A stretch of 64,000 nucleotides of DNA from Aureliella helgolandensis. Lineage in GTDB: Bacteria > Planctomycetota > Planctomycetia > Pirellulales > Pirellulaceae. The notes under the pieces were generated by a model. It was not told where the DNA came from. It saw nothing but the letters and a program-made list of their open reading frames with translations, and did no database searches. The stretch is from positions 2,604,001 to 2,668,000 of the forward strand of contig NZ_CP036298.1 of NCBI RefSeq assembly GCF_007752135.1. Direction: 5' to 3'. Below are positions 16,184 through 25,788 of this stretch, piece by piece. A program made the position numbers and the translations under genes. Numbering within the stretch: position 1 is the first letter of the stretch; each line of letters begins with the position of its first letter.

Positions 16184-16825
16184 ATGATGAAATCAACTCA
16201 ACTTTTCTCCAGCATGGCTGTGGGGCTTTTAAGCTTGGTAACCTTGGGGTGTTCGGGCCCAACAGCCGACGAATCTTCCATGCCCGACGCGTCCCCAGTG
16301 GAGGCACCAGCGGTTGCCAGCCAACCACCTGCGGATCCCGCAAGTAGCGCGCAAGGGCAGGCCGCCGCCGAGGTTGCTCTTGCCGATTTTGCAGGCGTCA
16401 TGGAATCGATTCAACAGCACGCGGGCAAAGTTGTGGTACTCGATATTTGGAGCCGGTCTTGCATTCCCTGCATGCGAGAATTTCCTCATCTCGTCGACTT
16501 GAGTCAACAGCACGCAGACGAGGTCGTCTGCCTATCCCTCAACGTTGATTATCTGGGACTCAAAAGCAAGCCAGCGGAAAGCTATGTGCCGGATGTGTTG
16601 AAGTTCCTCAATCAGCAGGGAGCATCAACCCTCGTGAATTTTGTGTCTTCGGAGCCTGACGAAATCGTCTTCACCAAAGCGGAGATCGATTCGATTCCCG
16701 CCATTCTCGTCTTCGATGCGGCGGGGGAGTTGGTTCATCGCTTTACCGAAGGAAACGCAGGCGGTGACGGATTGACCTACGCCCAAGATGTGGTGCCCGC
16801 TATCGAAAAATTGTTGGCCGAATAA
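16184..16825 (+). CDS. Thioredoxin-like lipoprotein (TlpA/ResA type)
   Basis: A 213-residue exported protein. Residues 1-23 are a signal peptide ending in the lipobox LVTLGC, so it is probably membrane-anchored. A disordered Ala/Pro/Ser linker (about 24-65) is followed by a thioredoxin fold: VVVLDIWSRSCIPCMREFPHL, in which CIPC is the redox motif, and SIPAILVFDAAGELVHRF with the cis-Pro. TlpA/ResA proteins reduce disulfides in the periplasm, often for cytochrome c maturation. Its stop is four bases before a gene for a CxxCH haem protein, which supports that role. An AAGAAG ribosome-binding site lies upstream of the ATGATG start. The tryptophan usual before CxxC (WCxxC) is replaced by Ser here, a departure worth noting. 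Confidence 0.85.
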   Translation: MMKSTQLFSSMAVGLLSLVTLGCSGPTADESSMPDASPVEAPAVASQPPADPASSAQGQAAAEVALADFAGVMESIQQHAGKVVVLDIWSRSCIPCMREFPHLVDLSQQHADEVVCLSLNVDYLGLKSKPAESYVPDVLKFLNQQGASTLVNFVSSEPDEIVFTKAEIDSIPAILVFDAAGELVHRFTEGNAGGDGLTYAQDVVPAIEKLLAE

Positions 16826-16829
16826 TAGC

Positions 16830-18152
16830 ATGAGACTTGTAAGATTTGATCTGCGGTGGATGCCGGTGTGCTTGGTGTTCTTCTTGGCAGTCCTGCTGGT
16901 CTCACCCAGCATGGGGCAATCGCCCGCTGCATCGGCGGTCGACATCAACTTGAGTGGACCAGTCCGCATCGCCAAACTGCTGTGGAAGGCGAATCCTCAG
17001 GCGGCCTCCAGTTCGTTGGCCAAGACGATCAATACAGCGCTTGAACGCAAGATGGTGGAAGAGCTGCGCGTCGCTCTGTTGCCGCTCGAGACCTCCGCCA
17101 GGCAAGTTGTCGAAGTGGATTCGGATTCAGAGGTGCGGCAAGCAGTTGCACTTGCAGCGATCTTGATGATTGATGGTCAAGAGGGCGAATGGTCGACGGT
17201 TGAATTGACGAACCGTCTCAAGCGAATTGCTGAACTAGACCAGCGTGAACTGGTTTTGAAGAGTTGGTTCAGCGTCCAGCCAGACAGGTCAAAGGAGTAT
17301 TTCGAGCACTTGCTGGCCAGCGAACAAGCAGATGAAGCTTGGATCGGCAAAGTGGTACAAACTGGTCTGACCTACGATCGTGCGCGATACGAAGAGGCCA
17401 TCCTCGCCAACTGGGCCAACCTGCCTGCCAGCGTCCAGTTGTCGGCAATCGAACCGTTGACGCGCCAAGCGGGGTCGATGCGCCGCTTGGTTCAAGCGGT
17501 AGCGGATGGGAAGATTCAGCGGGATTTGATCAATACCAATCAACTGCAGAAGTGGGCCAGTTCGTCTCAGCAGGAGTTGAAAGAGGAATTGGAACAGGTG
17601 TGGGGGAAGGTGCGCGTCGCTCAAAATGTCGCACGGCAGAAAGTGGTTCAAAGCGCGCTTCAGAACCTGCGAGCTGGCAGCCCGGGAAGCGCTTCGAGAG
17701 GTGCCCTGGTATTCGAACGGGTTTGTTCCCAATGCCATCGATTCCGTGGCAAGGGGTTTGAAGTGGGGCCGGACATTACGAATAATGGTCGCGGCAACTT
17801 AGAGCAACTCGCCTCCAATATTCTGGATCCAAGCCTGGTTATCGGCCCCGCGTTTCAGGCCCGGATGTTGCTAACCGTCGACGGAGACCTGCTATCGGGC
17901 ATTCTGGTGGGGGAATCGGAACGCTACATTCAATTGAAGCTCCAGGGTGGGAAGATTGTCGAATTTGACCGCGAGCAAGAGATTGAAGAGTTGAAGGTGA
18001 GCGATAAGAGCATGATGCCCGAGGGGCTCGAAGCCCAGATGACGGAACAAGAACTGCGAGATCTGTTCGCCTACCTGTGTTTGCTAAAACCGCTCGGCGC
18101 CGAGGATAATGAACTCATTCCCGGTACGCCGGATGGCTTCGTGCAGCCCTAA
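16830..18152 (+). CDS. PVC-type haem-binding protein with CxxCH domain
   Basis: I chose ATG 16830 (440 aa) because it gives a proper signal peptide, MRLVRFDLRWMPVCLVFFLA..SPSMGQ, whereas the open frame reaches further up into the previous gene. The middle (about 60-270) is helical and HEAT/TPR-like. The C-terminal haem domain follows the planctomycete haem-binding family (TIGR02603-like): GALVFERVCSQCHRFRGKG, with CSQCH as the covalent haem site, VGPDITNNGRGN, ILDPSLVIGPAFQARML, then a beta-rich DGDLLSGILVGESE segment and the end MTEQELRDLFAYLCLL. It is four bases after the thioredoxin-like gene, so they likely form an operon. An electron-transfer role next to propeller dehydrogenases is inference. 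Confidence 0.87.
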   Translation: MRLVRFDLRWMPVCLVFFLAVLLVSPSMGQSPAASAVDINLSGPVRIAKLLWKANPQAASSSLAKTINTALERKMVEELRVALLPLETSARQVVEVDSDSEVRQAVALAAILMIDGQEGEWSTVELTNRLKRIAELDQRELVLKSWFSVQPDRSKEYFEHLLASEQADEAWIGKVVQTGLTYDRARYEEAILANWANLPASVQLSAIEPLTRQAGSMRRLVQAVADGKIQRDLINTNQLQKWASSSQQELKEELEQVWGKVRVAQNVARQKVVQSALQNLRAGSPGSASRGALVFERVCSQCHRFRGKGFEVGPDITNNGRGNLEQLASNILDPSLVIGPAFQARMLLTVDGDLLSGILVGESERYIQLKLQGGKIVEFDREQEIEELKVSDKSMMPEGLEAQMTEQELRDLFAYLCLLKPLGAEDNELIPGTPDGFVQP

Positions 18153-18167
18153 GGCCTAACCGCGTTT

Positions 18168-19761
18168 GTGTCTGACCAAAGTTTCTGGACAACTTTTAGG
18201 CAGCATTTTTTGCATGATTTCCCCAGTAATTGTCCCAGAGGTTACTCGCTTCGAGTGCAGCGAGGTTCATCATGCACTCGGCATTGGCGAAATCCCACCG
18301 GCGACCTCGGCCTTTGACCCGTTGTGTGGTAGTTTTGCATTGGGCCTCGGTCGGACCACTGCCGATCTGAATGCCGCGAGCGCGAAGTTCGCGATAACGA
18401 ATGATTTCACGACGCTCCGAAATATATCCGATCAATTGCTCCAAGGCTTGAAGGCGTCGACCTGAGCACGTGAGTTTCTGAGTAAGCAGCTCACTCAGCA
18501 GTGCGTCGACTCCCTGTTCCATCAGGATGTTGGTCAATGCCGTTAACCATGTGGCTCCCGATTCATCCTCGCCGAACATCTCGCGACGCGCCTTTTGTGC
18601 GTTGTCTTTCATGTGGTAGTAATCCAAGTTGATTTTATCCACAATGTTGTGAAACTCCAATTGGTTGCGTATCCATGGAGCGCCATCGATATTTGCAATG
18701 GACTCAGTCGCTTCATCTAGTTTGATGGTCGTCGCCATACTTCGCATCAAGCGCCCAGTGACTTCGCAATCACCGCGGGTAGCTATCACAAGCCGGAGCG
18801 TCTGAGATTCGTTGTAAGCAACTACGATTCTTGCTTCCTTGTACTGTTGATCCGAACCTGCTCGAGCTGCTGGCAACGGCCGACATTTCTTTCCACTACG
18901 TCGACGTTTCAGTTTGATCGTAGTGCGACGCTTAGTCTTCTCGGCTTGAGTAACGACCGGTACCTTCACTCCGTCGCAGCCGACATAAACCCGAGTTGGG
19001 GTTGGTTTTTGTTGATCATTCACTGCGCCAGATGCGGCTGATGAACTGGCCGACGACTTCTGGGGAACATTTTCCAACGTGCAGTCTGCCGACGACCAGC
19101 CAATATCAATGCCCCCTCGCGTTAGCTGGTTGGTTACCTTGCGACCTTCGTACTCGACCAATTGCCGTACGCTTTCGCCGCTAATGTCGATCGATGATAA
19201 ACGAGCGATATTGGCCGCAGTCTTTACAAAGCTGGAGGAACTTTGATTCAAACGACAAAGCATCTCACGTATCCCGCACGTGAAGCTTTTCTCTGCTTCA
19301 TCCAGCAAGGCATCGATCGGTGTGCTGCTGGTTTCGTCTTGAACTGCCCACCGAACACGCTTTAGTTGCACACGGCCGTTCTCAGTCAAGAGGCTACGTA
19401 GTTGGCGTCCCTTGTTCCGTGCTCGAACTCCCGTCGCGCTCTTCGGAGGGGGAAAAAGCGGCTTCCACCGCATTAATCTTCGCTTGTAAGGCTGCCTCAT
19501 AGACCTGTTGCCGGAAACGATCCAAAGCCTGACGACTGAGTCCTTCGCTGTCTTCGATCCAAGCACCATCGCGAGCGTTATCAATCGAATCAACTACCGC
19601 ATTGAGCGTCGCTTCGAATTCGGCTTGCAGCGTAGCTTTCAAACCTTCGCGATCCACTTTCGAACTTCCCATGGCATTCACTCCTCACTAAACGGGGAAA
19701 AAGGAACACCCTATATTATGCCCCCTGCCCATCTTTCGCGCCATAGGTATTTGTCAGACAC
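18168..19761. mobile_element. ISKra4-type insertion sequence
   Basis: About 1.6 kb. Inverted ends GTGTCTGAC at 18168-18176 and, as complement, GTCAGACAC at 19753-19761; two more bases agree imperfectly inside. It encodes one ISKra4-like transposase in two overlapping frames. It lies 15 bases downstream of the stop of the haem-protein gene. I cannot see a target-site duplication, so the exact ends may be off by a few bases. Confidence 0.75.
18196..19681 (-). CDS. ISKra4-family transposase, two frames joined by an apparent +1 frameshift
   Basis: The upstream frame starts at ATG 19681 and reads 95 codons (MNAMGSSKVDREGLK...) to a stop at 19394. The downstream frame, open to 18196, carries the catalytic body. 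They overlap, and the switch falls at TTTTTCCCCCTCC (complement of about 19445-19457), where reading CCC then skipping T moves to the +1 frame. Downstream frame motifs: ARNKGRQLRSLLTENGRV at the entry, VYVGCDGVKV and NIDGAPW as the two DDE aspartates, and IQIGSGPTEAQCKTTTQRVKGRGRRW with the Glu, a strong ISKra4 signature. Programmed frameshifting is known in parts of that family. Alternatively one base was lost and the copy is dead. The two fused frames would give roughly 490 residues. Confidence 0.8.
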
Positions 19762-19891
19762 AGAAGTCATTTCGCCAAGAAGGCGACGGCGAGGGGGAAA
19801 GGCGTCTTCCAGCAAACCAGTGGAAACAGGTGCCCCGCCGCGCTGCTTACCTTACCTCAAAAGCATCCCCCCGAAGGCCAGCCAGACTCCC

Positions 19892-22537
19892 CTACGACTT
19901 ACCGCTTCCCTTCACCGGCGTTCGTTGGCTGAGCGGATCCTCCGGCCAAGCGTGCTTGGGGTACCGGCCACGGAGTTCTTTTCGAACCGTGGCATAGGTG
20001 TTTGCCCAGAAACTCGCTAAATCATCTGTAATCTGATGCACTCGGCCATTGGGAGCCAGCAGATGGAGAAGTACCTGGCTCTTGCCGCCAGCAAGTCGCG
20101 GGGTATCCTGCCAACCAAAGAATTCTTGGATTCGGGCTGCTAAGATGGGCGGTTTGCCCGGTTCATAGGTCAATAGTACGCGTCGGCCAGTCGGCAGAGT
20201 CATCGCCTCAGGGGCTTGCCCATCGAGCAACTTCCGCTGCTGAGCATTCAATTCTCCAGGGAGCAAACTGCTCCATGGCAGTTGCCGCACCTCCTCAAGG
20301 TTCCGCAGGCCGTAAAGCCACTTTTCAAGCATGGGAACCAAGGAATCGCCAGTAAACGTGGGTAAATTTTCCTCTGGCAATGCTTGGGCCAACCACCGTA
20401 CTCGAGCTAACCAACTCTGCAGCACACGGTCCTTGGCAGGCAGGAGTTTGTCAAATTGACCAGCCGCAGCTTGAGAGAGAAGCCTCGCGGTCTCCGCATC
20501 CAAGGGAGTCTCGGCAGTCGTTTCGGTGAGCATTAGGTCGCACCAGTACAACCGCCGCCGGGACACTACCGATCCGAGCGTTGGATTCATGAAGCGTTCG
20601 GTGCGTGTCTGCAGATTGGCACCGGTCAGCCAAGCCTGCTCCACTGCACTAGCCATGCGGACGTTCGCTTCGGTCCCTGCGGCATCAACATCGAGGCACA
20701 AAAAAAGCTCTGCTGCGGTTACCGCCGATTTCCCATCGAGCTTGATACCGCGACCACCCACCATCACCCCACGGGGCGTGTTGGCAGATCGGCGGCGAGC
20801 AACTCGATCCGGGAATCCTGCCAAGAGTGCTTCGGACAATTGCGTCTCCAGTGGCTCTTCTGCAGTGGAGGAAAGCTGGCTGTCTACGACGGTACGCAAT
20901 TGCTCCGCTACCCGCTGGACCTGCTGCACGGCGGCCAGATTGATTCCACCTAGTGAAAACTCAGCAGCCACCCGCTCAACGGAGATTCGATTGCCAGCCT
21001 GCAGTCGCTGCAGGGCTTGTACCCGACGGGTTACATCGCAGTGATACGGCAGCTTCACTTGCTGGATGGTCGGCACTCCTCCACGACTGCGTGGCGCATA
21101 GGCTCCCGCCTGACGGTCCACAATGTCCCGCTCGCTCAAGATGGCTGCCGCCAACGTAGCAGCGTGTGGAATGCGTAGGGCATGCCCTGCGACCACCACT
21201 CTTGCCAGCCGAGGATGGAGGGGGAAATGCAGGAGCTGCCGCCCCAATTCCGTCGGACGCCCTTCCTGCACCGCGCCGATCCACTCCAAAACTTGCAGGG
21301 CTCCAGCAATCGCCGCTGTCGGAGGCGGGGTAATCCAAGGGAAGGCAGCAATATCGCTTTCGCCCCAGCACAGCAATTGCAAGACAGCACCGGCGATGTC
21401 GACCCGCAGTACTTCGGGGTCGAGTTGCTGAGGGCGACTCCGCGCGGACACTTCATCCCACAAGCGGTAGCAGAAACCGGGTGCAGTTCGCCCCGCCCGT
21501 CCAGCCCGCTGGGTCGCCGATGCAGTTGAGATTGGTTCCAGTAGCAAGCGATTCAACCCCAGGGCGGGATCAACGCGTTGGACGCGCGCCCAACCACTAT
21601 CGATGACCGTCGTGACACCATCGATCGTCAACGACGTTTCTGCCACATTGGTCGCCAGAATAATCTTGCGTTGCGGACTCGTGGCTAGCACCGCGTCTTG
21701 ATCGGCAGGCCGCATGTCGCCAAAGAGCGTCAACAAATTCCAGCCCTGTTTGGCAGCTTCCGGCGCAAGTTGTCTTTCCACCTGGCGAATCTCGCCGACT
21801 CCAGGCAAGAAGACGAGCATGTCTCCATCGCCCTCGGCCGCACTGTCGCTTCCCCGCCTGGCCTGCGCATACTTCAGCACAGCAGCGGTCGTCTGCTCGA
21901 CGATCCGGCGACTGGGATGCTGCGGGCGGCCACCAGACATCGAACCGAATTTGGCATGTTCAATGCGGACCGGATAGCTCTGCGCAGCAACAGCAATGCG
22001 TGGTGCGTCCCCCAAGTAGTGGCAAACGCTCGCGCCATCTAGCGTCGCTGACATCACCAACAACCTAAGATCGGGTCGTAGCTCAGTTTGAATGCGTTGC
22101 AACATTCCCAACAATAAATCGTACTCAAGCGACCGTTCGTGGAATTCGTCTAGGAGAATGAGGGAGACATCTTCCAGCACGGAGTCCAACTGGAGGCGGC
22201 GAAGCAAAATCCCCGGGGTTAAACTCGTTAGACGCGTAGCGGGCCCAGTCCGATTGTCAAACCGAACTTGATAGCCCACCTCCCTCCCCAGCTGATACCC
22301 CTGCTCGCTTGCGATCCGCGCGGCCGCGGCACGCGCCGCGATTCTACGAGGTTGGACCAACAGAATTTTCGAAGGCGCATTCCAGCCGGCTGAATTCCGG
22401 CTGCCTGGCAAAAATGCGGGGGCGACTCGCGTCGTCTTCCCCGTGCCCGGGGGCGCTTCCAGCACCACCGATGGATGACCAGCCAAGGCGTGAGCCAACG
22501 CATCGAGGTGCGAATCAATCGGTAGCGGTTGGAGCAT
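19892..22537 (-). CDS. hrpB: ATP-dependent RNA helicase HrpB
   Basis: I chose ATG 22537 (881 aa) because HrpB proteins begin with LPID....L; an open frame of 42 more codons upstream has no family character. It is a DEAH/RHA-type helicase. Walker A is EAPPGTGKTTR near residue 28, the DEAH box appears as LLDEFHERS (DEFH, usual for HrpB), then VMSATLD (motif III), FLPGVGEIRQVE, ATNVAETSLTIDGVTTVID (motif V) and TQRAGRAGRTAPG (motif VI). The C-terminal HrpB domain follows, with LPTGRRVLLTYEPGKPPILA and HAWPEDP near the end, all as in E. coli HrpB (about 810-820 aa). The biological substrate of HrpB is not known. It stands alone next to the IS. Confidence 0.95.
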   Translation of the reverse strand: MLQPLPIDSHLDALAHALAGHPSVVLEAPPGTGKTTRVAPAFLPGSRNSAGWNAPSKILLVQPRRIAARAAAARIASEQGYQLGREVGYQVRFDNRTGPATRLTSLTPGILLRRLQLDSVLEDVSLILLDEFHERSLEYDLLLGMLQRIQTELRPDLRLLVMSATLDGASVCHYLGDAPRIAVAAQSYPVRIEHAKFGSMSGGRPQHPSRRIVEQTTAAVLKYAQARRGSDSAAEGDGDMLVFLPGVGEIRQVERQLAPEAAKQGWNLLTLFGDMRPADQDAVLATSPQRKIILATNVAETSLTIDGVTTVIDSGWARVQRVDPALGLNRLLLEPISTASATQRAGRAGRTAPGFCYRLWDEVSARSRPQQLDPEVLRVDIAGAVLQLLCWGESDIAAFPWITPPPTAAIAGALQVLEWIGAVQEGRPTELGRQLLHFPLHPRLARVVVAGHALRIPHAATLAAAILSERDIVDRQAGAYAPRSRGGVPTIQQVKLPYHCDVTRRVQALQRLQAGNRISVERVAAEFSLGGINLAAVQQVQRVAEQLRTVVDSQLSSTAEEPLETQLSEALLAGFPDRVARRRSANTPRGVMVGGRGIKLDGKSAVTAAELFLCLDVDAAGTEANVRMASAVEQAWLTGANLQTRTERFMNPTLGSVVSRRRLYWCDLMLTETTAETPLDAETARLLSQAAAGQFDKLLPAKDRVLQSWLARVRWLAQALPEENLPTFTGDSLVPMLEKWLYGLRNLEEVRQLPWSSLLPGELNAQQRKLLDGQAPEAMTLPTGRRVLLTYEPGKPPILAARIQEFFGWQDTPRLAGGKSQVLLHLLAPNGRVHQITDDLASFWANTYATVRKELRGRYPKHAWPEDPLSQRTPVKGSGKS

Positions 22538-23128
22538 AAAATCGGACTGTGGTGGAGTAAAGGTCGCGCGGTTGATCCCCTGCAGGCCAGCGGTGGAAGC
22601 TAGCAGTGGGCAGCCTTCCATGGTACCCCGCGCGTGCAGCAGGCAAAAGCGACGCCCGAACACGGACCGGTTCGCGTTCTAGTAACGCATATCGAGTGGT
22701 GCCTACTGACGGACCAGAGACTGTCCAGCGTTTCCATGCTTACGGGTCGACGCCTTGGTTTCGTAGAGGCCTTGGTTCGTAGAGGCTTACTGGAGAAGGC
22801 TGCACTGCAAAAATCGAGTGGTGGTGGCCAACGCCTCTGACTTGCTCCTGTTGGGTATTTATGGCTTCCACAAGATGGTATCGCATCCAGGTTCGATCGC
22901 CAGAGCCGATGGCGGGAAGTCACCAAAAGTAAGCTTCCAATTCTTTCCTTTTTTTGACTTGGGCATCGCGGCTAGATTTCAGGTGGGTTGGCGTGGGAAA
23001 TTGGAGCCATTAGATTGAGGTGCTGTCGAGAAAGCCACGTTGCTGCGACAATGAGCCCAGTCCGTTATTTCTTGCGTGATTGAGCAAGTCCCTCCAGTTA
23101 CACGAACCCCTTCAGAGCAACCTGCACA
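22538..23128. other. Divergent intergenic region, 591 bp
   Basis: Between divergent hrpB and the MoxR-like gene. Several frames of 60-110 codons overlap in different phases, none convincing. It should contain promoters for both genes. No RNA gene or repeat recognised. Confidence 0.4.
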
Positions 23129-24100
23129 ATGTCCCAGGATTTCCAAGAAATTGGCGGCGTACGACTAAAACTTGGTGCACCACTCACCAACGGCAGCGAG
23201 TGGATCGGACAGCGTGAAGTTCTGAAGCAGTTGCTCGCTTGCTGGATCACGGTGGATGACGCCGATCTGCCCTTAACGCCGCGACTTGTAGGCGTTCCCG
23301 GCATCGGAAAAACGGCCCTGGCCATGTCAGCAGCGGCCATGCGAGACCAAGAACTGTACGTCTTCCAGTGCACGGCCGATACGCGACCCGAAGACTTGCT
23401 CGTCACCCCAGTGTTAAGCCAGAGTGGGCAGATCGCCTACCACGCTTCCCCGTTGGTCACTGCCATGCTTCGCGGCGCGGTGTGCGTACTGGACGAGGGG
23501 AATCGCATGAACGAAAAATCATGGGCTAGCTTGGCGCCCCTTTTCGATCAGCGGCGGTACGTTGAGTCGATCGTGGCCGGAATCGTCATCCCCGCCGATA
23601 AGGAGTTCCGGTGCGCGGTGACCATGAACCAAGACGATTCCACCTACGAGATCCCCGACTACATCCTCAGTCGGCTGCAGCCCACGCTGCCACTTGGCTT
23701 TCCCAATCGTCAGGACGAATTGGCAATCCTCCAATACCACCTCCCCTTCGCCGAGCCAGAGATGCTGGCCATGACCGTCGAATTCTTGCAGCGTTCCCAC
23801 GAACTGCGACTCGATTTCTCAGCCCGCGATGGCCTCAATCTATTGAGATTCGCACTCAAGCGACTAGCTCAAGATCCGGAGCATCCGGTTGCTAAAGATG
23901 CAGCTTGGAGAGAGGCCCTGGAATTTTGCCTCGGCGAGGATGCGTTAAATCTGGAAGCTTTGGCGGAACGCCAAACACGCGATCTGCGTGGAAATTCCAT
24001 TCCACTGGGACTCGGCGACTTTTTCTTCGATCCCGACGATCCCTTGCATCCCGATTTTGATGGCGAGGAAGATGATGATGATGAAGACGACGATCGCTAA
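23129..24100 (+). CDS. MoxR-like AAA+ ATPase with acidic C-terminal tail
   Basis: A 323-residue AAA+ protein. Walker A is [10 protein letters not shown] near residue 54, Walker [12 protein letters not shown] near 114, then AVTMNQDDS as the sensor 1 Asn and [19 protein letters not shown] with the Arg finger region. The order and the DEGNRM box resemble the MoxR/CbbQ/NorQ group, chaperone-like ATPases that work with VWA-domain partners to load metals or activate enzymes. No VWA or DUF58 gene is next to it; a DUF58-DUF4129 pair lies 31 kb away. The last 20 residues are almost all Asp and Glu ([12 protein letters not shown]), a tail unusual for the group. It is followed 67 bases later by a metallo-hydrolase on the same strand. 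Confidence 0.82.
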   Translation: MSQDFQEIGGVRLKLGAPLTNGSEWIGQREVLKQLLACWITVDDADLPLTPRLVGVPGIGKTALAMSAAAMRDQELYVFQCTADTRPEDLLVTPVLSQSGQIAYHASPLVTAMLRGAVCVLDEGNRMNEKSWASLAPLFDQRRYVESIVAGIVIPADKEFRCAVTMNQDDSTYEIPDYILSRLQPTLPLGFPNRQDELAILQYHLPFAEPEMLAMTVEFLQRSHELRLDFSARDGLNLLRFALKRLAQDPEHPVAKDAAWREALEFCLGEDALNLEALAERQTRDLRGNSIPLGLGDFFFDPDDPLHPDFDGEEDDDDEDDDR

Positions 24101-24167
24101 GACATCACAAGGCATTCCCATGGTTTCCTAGGGGCAATCCCCCCTTCCTCCAGGCAGGTAAAACGCA

Positions 24168-24980
24168 TTGCCCCACGAATTTAAAACACGCGACATTTCC
24201 GGACAATTCATCCTACTGGGTACAGGGACGTCGGTGGGAGTGCCAGTTATTGGATGCGCTTGCCAAGTCTGCCGCAGTGACAACCCACGCAACAAGCGGA
24301 CGCGTTCATCGGCCATCGTGGGGCTGCCCGAGGGGAATTTGTTGATCGACACCTCCCCGGAACTGCGCATACAATTGCTCCGAGAAGAAATTGGAATTGT
24401 GCATTCCGTTGCCTACACCCACGAGCACGCAGACCATATTTTCGGGTTGGATGATCTGCGTCTGTTCCCCTTTCAACTCCATGCACCGGTTCCATTATTC
24501 TGTGAGCCCAATGTAGAATCTCGCATCCGCCAGAGTTTCGACTACGCCTTCAAAACCGGTCCGCAAACTCATCCTGGGGCAATTCCTGCGCTGGAGCCAC
24601 GCACTATTTCCACAGCCCCCTTTGATGCGCTCGGAGCAACGATTCGCCCCCTCCGCTTACAACATGGCCCCAATTATCGAGTATTGGGTTTTCGAATTGG
24701 CAATATTGCCTATTGCACCGATACCAGCTGTATTCCAGAAGAGAGTTTTGAGACATTGGCTGGCTGCGAAGTCTTGATCGTGGACGCGCTAAGACTCGAA
24801 CCGCATCCAACCCACTTTAATGTGGAACAGGCCTTGGCGGCAATTGAGAGAATCCAACCGCAAAAAGCCTATCTAACGCATGTGAGCCATGAACTCGAAT
24901 ACGTGGCCACCAATGCGATCCTACCGGGTGGTGTTGAATTGGCCTACGACGGCCTCAGCCTCGACCTCAAGTTGGGGTAG
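24168..24980 (+). CDS. PhnP-like MBL-fold metallo-hydrolase
   Basis: A 270-residue metallo-beta-lactamase fold protein of the PhnP/phosphodiesterase kind. The metal site is read from YTHEHADHIFGLDDL (HxHxDH), with further metal-ligand candidates in TDTSCI and LTHVSHELE. Near the N-terminus GTGTSVGVPVIGCACQVC matches PhnP-type proteins, in which the CxCxxC group binds an extra structural zinc, followed by NKRTRSSAIV. PhnP hydrolyses cyclic ribose phosphates and related proteins act on nucleotides; the substrate here is unproven. The start is TTG, chosen because no ATG exists in frame upstream of the first motif, and CAGGCAGGT precedes it. It follows the MoxR-like gene by 67 bp. Confidence 0.85.
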   Translation: MPHEFKTRDISGQFILLGTGTSVGVPVIGCACQVCRSDNPRNKRTRSSAIVGLPEGNLLIDTSPELRIQLLREEIGIVHSVAYTHEHADHIFGLDDLRLFPFQLHAPVPLFCEPNVESRIRQSFDYAFKTGPQTHPGAIPALEPRTISTAPFDALGATIRPLRLQHGPNYRVLGFRIGNIAYCTDTSCIPEESFETLAGCEVLIVDALRLEPHPTHFNVEQALAAIERIQPQKAYLTHVSHELEYVATNAILPGGVELAYDGLSLDLKLG

Positions 24981-25201
24981 GGGCATCGATGACCGGCCTC
25001 AAGAAGGCACGGTACGGAACAGGCAGAAGCACCACTCGTGCAGAGTTGCACAAACTAAACAGCGACTTGGCCGCGAATTTCATTGCGATCTCCTAGCCGG
25101 ACTGCTAGGTTGAATCGCACTCTCCATGGACGCGTTTCATGGATGCGGGGCGCCGTGACGTGCCGCAAGCTCTTCTCTGCCGCTCTACAGGAGTTTGACC
25201 T

Positions 25202-25684
25202 ATGACTGGTGCAGTCGTTCTCGCACGAGAAATGATGACTCAGAATCTAGTGACACTCTCTCCCGATCTCGATGTATTCGCTGCCATCGATGTCTTGCTT
25301 CGCAAGCGGATTTCGGGAGCGCCCGTCGTTGATTTCGACGGGTCATTCCTCGGAGTCTTCTCGGAGAGCTCATGTATGCGTGTGATTGTCAACGCGGCCT
25401 ACGACAATCTGCCTGACGCAGGACTCATGCCCTTTGTCGATCGCCAAGCTCCCACCATTTCACCTGACACCGAATTGCTAGAGATCTGCCAAACCTTTCT
25501 GAATCAAGCCACCAGACGCCTACCGGTGCTCGACGAAGGTCGACTCGTGGGGCAGATCAGCCGCCGAGACGTAATGCGGAAGGTGAACTCGATGGCGCGC
25601 GGCAAGCAGTGCGGACGCGCCGAATTGCTGTATATCTCAGCGCTGTTCCACGATGGCGAATGTGTAGCCGGACGCATTGGTTGA
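25202..25684 (+). CDS. CBS-pair domain protein
   Basis: A 160-residue protein made almost only of two CBS domains: MMTQNLVTLSPDLDVFAAIDVLLRKRISGAPVVD.DGSFLGVFSES, then DRQAPTISPDTELLEICQTFLNQATRRLPVLDEGRLVGQISRRDVMR. Such stand-alone pairs bind adenine nucleotides (AMP, ATP, SAM) and act as energy sensors. No partner domain is fused to it. There is no signal peptide. It is followed by a hexanucleotide repeat and a convergent hydrolase gene, so it is probably a single-gene unit. The ligand cannot be told from sequence. Confidence 0.9.
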   Translation: MTGAVVLAREMMTQNLVTLSPDLDVFAAIDVLLRKRISGAPVVDFDGSFLGVFSESSCMRVIVNAAYDNLPDAGLMPFVDRQAPTISPDTELLEICQTFLNQATRRLPVLDEGRLVGQISRRDVMRKVNSMARGKQCGRAELLYISALFHDGECVAGRIG

Positions 25685-25730
25685 TGCGGTGGGGGGTGAG
25701 TCTGGGGTTGGCGCGAATTCGAGTTGGGTT

Positions 25731-25770
<40 letters not shown>

Positions 25771-25788
25771 GAAGAGGAAGAGGCTGGG

